Source: Chloranthus sessilifolius
Taxonomy: Eukaryota > Streptophyta > Magnoliopsida > Chloranthales > Chloranthaceae
NCBI GenBank assembly: GCA_021018995.1
Contig: CM037587.1
Coordinates: forward strand, 5,706,866 to 5,770,865
DNA: 64,000 nt
Direction: 5' to 3'
A program made the translations under genes and the position numbers. Within the stretch, counting starts at the first letter, position 1. Every line of letters starts with the position of its first letter. Positions 58,954 through 64,000 of this stretch are shown one piece after another. The notes under the pieces were generated by a model that was not told the origin of the DNA, did not search any database, and saw nothing but the letters and a program-made list of their open reading frames with translations.

Positions 58954-61900
58954 TATGACAGCCCGAATTTTCCCAACTTACTTTTCCATAAGAGATTTTT
59001 GTTTTGTTTTTTTTTTTTTTTTTTCCAACCTTAAACCAATCAAATATGGGAAAACCCGGACTGCCAAATTACAGAACACAATCTGATACAGAATATACTT
59101 GGTATAAACACACCTGAGCGGAATCAAAATAGGTACATATGGCAGAACAAAAATATAAAACTTCATTCTATATCGAGAACGCGTAATCCAAAGGAAACAA
59201 GCTAAACCACCGATGATGACTAACCGTCACCTAAACAGTGGTGTACAAATACGTACAAAACTCAAGTATCAGAAGTCACTGTGTCAAACCATGTGAGCTT
59301 CTCCCTCCAGTAGGCAACTCTGATTCTCCTCAAGTCCAAGATCCCAATGAAAGGTTATACTTGTGACGTATAGTCTGGGATGAGCTACATCTAAGCTCAA
59401 TAGAAAAACATCAATAGCAGTTACATCTTACTAATGATAGAGTTCAAAGCGGAAGCAGGTCAGATTTTAAAAGACGAATTTAACAAATTTAACATATCAG
59501 ACGTTTGATAATAGAATAAAAGTATTAACAAGGCAGATATTCGATAATAGAGACAAAAGCTTGTAATTCTTATTCACTGTGCTCAAATTCCAGATTTTCG
59601 TGTTCACTTCACTCATTGCGTTCACATCACTCACTATGCTCACTTCACTCATTGTGTTCACTTCACTCACTCTGTTCACTTCGTCCACTATATTCACTTC
59701 GTTCACTATGTTCACTTCACTCACTATGTTTACTATGTTCACTTCACTCACTATGTTCACTTCGTTCACTTCACTTATGTATGTTATGCAATGCGTACGG
59801 ATCACCCCCGTACAGGCCCACTATATATGTTATGCAATGCGTACGGATCGCCCTCGTACAGGCCCACTATGTATGCTATGCACTATACACTATGTACGGA
59901 TAACCGTAGTACCGGTCCACTTGTCAATGTCTACTCACAGTCAAATTTCAGATATGTTCTCACTATTCACATTCACTCTCAGATACAGGGTTCCAGGTTC
60001 ATACTTAACAATTCAACACTAAGTCTATCTGGTTTCCAAGGTTCAAAGTTCAATTATCCATATTCTAAATTTCCCAGTTACAGTTAGATAGCATTACCCA
60101 AAAATCCAGAGATTCAACATCCTATAGTTTCTATTCAATTTGTCGAAATAAAGTCCCTTATTCATTCTACTTCAACGTTCATAGGCAAGTTCAACTAATC
60201 ATAACTAGTACGAAAATAGAACAAATTGAATCATAAGTAAAACTGAATGAATCAGATTAAAACAAAATTGAATGGAACGAATCAAATCACAAGCGGAAAC
60301 ACGGAATAATCAGATCATATGCGAAAACATAACAAAATGGAACATACCAGAATATATGCGAAAACAAGACAGAAATAGAATATATCAGAATGGAAACAAA
60401 GAATCAGGTCGAATATCAAAGAAACTATGAATCAATTTATAAAATATAATTTTCGTTGAGTTTCCCCTACCTTAAGTTCGGAGCCGTTCCAAAATAATTC
60501 AAAAGCCCTCATCCACGGCCTCCAACTCTCAATCTACATCACACATACGATGATGTATTAAGAACTAATTCTAGTTACTACTAAACTTAGTGTATTTAAG
60601 TGGTCTCTAAAAATCGAGGTAGAAATGGGCAAGTTCGTGCAAACTTGAAATTTGACTCAAATTCTTACTAAATTTTTATCATTAAAACAGTTGATTCAAG
60701 ATTTTATTAATTTATAAAATATTTAGATCTTGTCGTACTCTTTCCAACGCATCAAGAATCGAGTCAATCAGAGTTCGGGGTAAAGATTTATGGCCAAAAT
60801 ACTCAAGCTATATCGGTAACTCAGTCAAAACATGCTAACTTAGAACTTGGCCTAACTTTCAGCTCACTTTTTATCATCAAAACAATTTATTCATCAGTTA
60901 GTTAATTCATAAAAGTTGTAGATTTAGTTTTCCTCTTTCCAATGTCATAAGAATCGCGTCAATCGGAGTTCGGAGTAAAACGTTATGGCCAAAATATTAA
61001 AGCTGTGTCGACACAGTCAATTTGATCGATCAATTCCACATTGATCGATCAATTTCACCCTTGATCGATCAACCATCACATTGATTGATCAATTTCACCC
61101 TTGATCGATCAACCCATCACATTGATCGATCAATCTTCAAATTGATCGATCAATGCTGTCGGGAATGAACTTCCAGCAAATAAACTTTCTGTTTTTATCA
61201 TTGTATATATAATTTGATCGATCAATCTGGATGATTGATCGATCAACACCAAATTTGATCGATCAACCACCTAAATTGATCGATCAATCACCTAATTTGA
61301 GCGATCAAAACCTTCATAAATTCACAGCCATAAAGGTTTGTCATTTTTAATCTATTTTCTTCCAAATCTTCTACGATCTTCATCAAATCACATACACATA
61401 CGCACTAAACTAAAACAATAATTTATTCTACAATCTAAACCATTAAAATAAAAAAAAACTAATCTTTCTTCGATCGATTCCGTGATTTAGTAGAAATATT
61501 GCCGAACGAGGGTTTTGAAGCGAAACCTTCGGATTTCTATGGTGAATCCACGGAGATTGATCATAATTAACTCAAGATGACATTGTTCAACCTTACGCGT
61601 CGATCTTAACCTCTTCCAAGCATGGGAAATGATCATGAGATGATCATTCTTCGAAAAATAGGGTTTCTAAGAAAAGAGGGTTTGAATGGCTTAAAGCTCC
61701 TCGGATCTCTAATGGTTGGAATTCACCAAAAGTGGACACTCAAGCGATACCGGCGTCATGTGCTTTGCAAACGTTGCAGAGATTGCGGCGCGATTGTGAT
61801 CGCACGATCAAAAATCTCACAAGGCTTGAAGCCGATGAGCTTCCGAAAGTGGGGCTCGGTTCTCTTTCTCTCTTCAAATTTCCAAATGGCTAAACTTAGC

Positions 61901-62339
61901 CATTAAGCAACCCATTCTCTCTCTCGTATAGCCAAACTAAGGGCCCAAAATATCTTGGATATTTGCAACCAAATATCTATGATATTTATTCTTAAATTCT
62001 ATCCACTTATCAACTTATCCAGAGGCTTGGTTTCGGTGTTAAGTGGTACACCGCAAGTTGGTGCACGGCTTCACCACTAAAGGTCCAAACACATATTTAA
62101 ACCTTAATTCGTCCGCACAAAGTTATCTTAATATCATTTAATAATATATTATTATATAAAAACTATGGAGATATCGATTTTCGTGTCAGACACATACACG
62201 GGGTCAGTTGAGTTCGGGCTCGAATTTTTTGGGTCATTACATTCTTCCCACCTTAAAAATTTTCGTCCTCGAAAATCAACGTGCCATATTAAAAAGGGTG
62301 TGAGTATAATTCAACATGCTCGAAAATAGGGTCATTACA
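58954..62339 (-). mobile_element. long LTR, copy B, with residual internal piece
   Basis: Plus-strand ends are TATGACAGCCCGAA (58954, one change from TGTGACAG) and GGGTCATTACA (62339). CACCC flanks both sides (58949-58953, 62340-62344). The LTR proper runs 58954-62241, homologous to 16132-19168 in reverse. The remaining 98 bp (62242-62339), read on the minus strand, contain a second LTR start TGTAATGACCC and about 20 bp of LTR. About 75 bp of internal DNA ending TTCGAGGACGAAAATTTTTAA-GGTGGGAAGAA follow just before the LTR start. FEDENF-stop fits the end of a Gypsy polyprotein and GGTGGGAAGAA a polypurine tract. So the body was deleted from inside the 5' LTR to near the 3' LTR. Confidence 0.88.
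61018..61312. repeat. TTGATCGATCAA palindrome array in LTR copy B
   Basis: About 12 copies of TTGATCGATCAA or one-base variants in two clusters, 8-12 bp apart. It sits next to GCTGTGTCGACACAGTC and the block TATGGCCAAAATATTAAAGC, the same place where copy A has AATTCGA-nnn-TCGAATT repeats. Confidence 0.93.
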
Positions 62340-62344
62340 CACCC

Positions 62345-62440
62345 TCTTGTCCCGCACCTTCCCTCCACAAACTTAGAGAAACCTCTTAAAACTCCCTCCT
62401 CTCCAAACCATGGTCATCTTTCAAAGACGAACCTGTTGGT
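62345..62440 (+). pseudogene. ABCI7: ABCI7 exon-1 fragment, continuation after LTR
   Basis: Continues the 58810 frame without shift: SCPAPSLHKLRETS, then TAA at 62387-62389, then NSLLSKPWSSFKDEP. The Arabidopsis protein has LPLQRIRDSS then LLSTPWPSRKDEP here, so the stop is a point change in the coding sequence and not part of the insertion. Similarity fades after DEPV. Confidence 0.78.
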
Positions 62441-63650
62441 ACGTGCTTTTTCTAGCTTCCTCTCGGTCCCCGAAAAGAGTGATTCAATTCAGTCCAAGTG
62501 GACTCTGGCAAAGGTGATGATGGAGTAATAAATTAGGAAATATTAAATTACTGAAATTAAAGAGGCGAATGTTAAATGGAGAATACCTTGATGATGCGAT
62601 CGCCAGCTGCAGATATTTATCGATGCTGTAACACATCACTGATCACGCTTTAAAGGGAAGCGGAGGATTGCAGGTTGAACTCCTTTACTAAATTGTCGGC
62701 CGGCAAACGTCAACAGTTGTGGGTTGCCTATAGCGTAACTAGTTTGATTTTCCTATTCCTGTTGGGATTCTAATTAACATGGCCTCCTAATTCTACTGGG
62801 AGTCTGATTTAAAAAGGTCTCCTAATTTTACTAGGAGTCTAATTTAAAGAGAGTTTCCTGACTCTACTAGGAGTCTAATTAATTTAAATATCTTAATTTT
62901 AATTAGAAATTGAATTAATTAAAAAAAATGGTGTTTGGGCCCATTATGCTAAGGAGGATTGGCTCTGTTTCCGGGTACCCTTCGTAAGTTCCCTTGGGCA
63001 AATAAGTTGACTAAGGATTATTTTAAAAATAGTATGAATTGAAAAACTGAATTTAAGTTTAAAAATTGAGGATTCGAAGATTGAAGACTGAAAATTTTAA
63101 GGATTGTGGATTAAGACTGAATATTAGAATTTGAGTTCGAAATTAATAATAAAAAAAGACTAAAGGATCTAAAACTAGAGCTCAGAGACTAAAACTTAGG
63201 GCTGATTAAAATCTAAAATCAGAGATCAAGAACTAAGAATTTGAATTTAGGAATTTATGATTTAAGATCTAAAGTCTGAAAATTAAGAGTTTAGAACAAC
63301 AAACTAAGAAATAAAGTTAGAATTTAGAGATTAAAAACCTAAGGATTGGTTCTAGAAACGAAGATTAGAACCAGAAAAATAAAAAAAGTAAGGACTGGTT
63401 CTAGAAACTAAGAAGTAGAACCAAAGATTAAAATTAAGATCTAAGACTAGAATTTAAGAACTAAAAGCTAGAACTAGAACCTAGAACTAAGAGCTAGAAC
63501 TAAGGAGATTAAAAACTAGAAAAAAAAGTATACCTGAGGCCAAGGCCAAGGCCGCAGAGAGAGATCCCGAAATCCTAAGCCTGAAAACGAGAACTTGAAA
63601 ATTTGATTGCTGAATGCGTTGTGATGTATTTTTGGGATGAGGTGGTGGGT
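62441..63650. other. non-coding stretch, repeats but no gene
   Basis: TCTACTAGGAGTCTAATT-type units of about 40 bp repeat three to four times at 62755-62885. From 63000 to 63530 the sequence is a degenerate purine-rich repeat of AACTA(A)GA / AGATTAAAA words. In minus orientation it would be the transcribed leader downstream of the TATA box at 63651. Confidence 0.55.
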
Positions 63651-63661
63651 CCTATTTATAG
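63651..63661 (-). promoter_or_regulatory. TATA box of an element entering from the right
   Basis: Minus strand CTATAAATAGG followed by ACCCACCACCTCATCCC and, 100 bp on, a CTCTCTCTGCGG leader-like stretch. It resembles an LTR promoter. The element itself is mostly outside the window. Confidence 0.5.
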
Positions 63662-63669
63662 ATATTTTG

Positions 63670-63990
63670 GTAATTGCGTGCCCTGTGGGGTGCGCTTAAT
63701 TAGACAGTCAAATTCAATTACACGCCCTGTCTGGTGCGCTTAATTGAATTACGCGCCCTGTTTCAAGCGCTTAATCACTTCAGTCGGTCACGGACTCAGT
63801 GAGTGACCGGCAGTCGGTGTCCTAGTTCTAGTCTGTTTGGAACTAATTACGCGCCCTATACAGTGCACGCAATCCAATTAAGCACATGGTGTAGGGCGCT
63901 TAATCGAGGAATTTATGCGGTCTTGGGAATTAGAGTTCCAATCCAGTTTTGAACGAATTGCATGCAGCTAGCAGGGCGCGTAATCAATGC
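63670..63990. repeat. ATTACGCGCCCTG palindromic repeats upstream of TATA
   Basis: Five to six imperfect palindromes of about 28 bp, each of form ATTACGCGCCC...GGGTGCGCTTAAT or shorter, start near 63673, 63717, 63747, 63846, 63880 and 63958. They lie on the upstream side of the minus-strand TATA box. Confidence 0.75.
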
Positions 63991-64000
63991 CCTATACGGA

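Overview
This window is nuclear DNA of a flowering plant, and almost all of it is layered transposable elements. The case for a plant rests on decayed genes of plant-specific families (an organelle-type PPR protein, the plastid SufD-like protein ABCI7, gibberellin 2-oxidase, a DEL/E2Fe-type cell-cycle repressor, profilin), plant-type splice sites, and plant transposon lineages (Tat-type Ty3/Gypsy, CACTA/En-Spm, long-LTR Gypsy, L1-type LINE, tRNA-derived SINE, hAT and MULE MITEs). I cannot name the species. I see no intact host gene.

Layout. 1-2085: minus-strand PPR pseudogene cut by the window edge. 2086-5744: non-coding, with a 162-bp duplication and a five-unit 182-bp tandem array. 5745-5911: LTR tail. 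5912-7831: 5'-truncated L1 LINE. 7832-11795: AT-rich DNA with one SINE. 11796-55165: the dominant structure, read here as one CACTA transposon of about 14.8 kb swollen to 43 kb by later insertions. Its ends are CACTACAAAA inverted repeats with the 3-bp flank TAC on both sides. On the minus strand it carries a decayed TNP2 transposase, a second Transposase_24-type gene, and, toward its left end, exon fragments of several unrelated host genes (gibberellin 2-oxidase, profilin, DEL/E2Fe and unidentified exons), all in one orientation with splice sites still visible.

Three later insertions sit in the CACTA: two solo LTRs of one long-LTR family (16132-19168 with TSD TTTTG; 19941-22288 with TSD GAAAC) and a 23.1-kb Tat-lineage Gypsy element (26073-49217, TSD GTCGA) that split the TNP2 reading frame. 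The Tat element is on the minus strand (5' LTR 47626-49217, 3' LTR 26073-27637). It has gag, protease, G-patch, RT, two RNase H regions and integrase. Between pol and the 3' LTR it carries two extra genes on the opposite strand: a spliced plant-mobile-domain (PMD) gene and a DUF7745-like gene. Both strands are decayed.

55166-64000: an RTE-LINE tail, a minisatellite, a hAT-like non-autonomous element with a MULE-type MITE inside it, and an ABCI7 exon-1 pseudogene split by a rearranged long LTR (58954-62339, TSD CACCC). Last comes a promoter-like region with a minus-strand TATA box and palindromic repeats that runs off the window.

The recurring theme is palindromic short repeats in transposon control regions. 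A unit of about 47 bp with a GGCGTATATA/TATATACGCC core recurs in both LTRs and the leader of the Tat element and before its two antisense genes. TTGATCGATCAA or AATTCGA-nnn-TCGAATT arrays occupy the long-LTR family, and a third palindrome family precedes the TATA box at the right edge.
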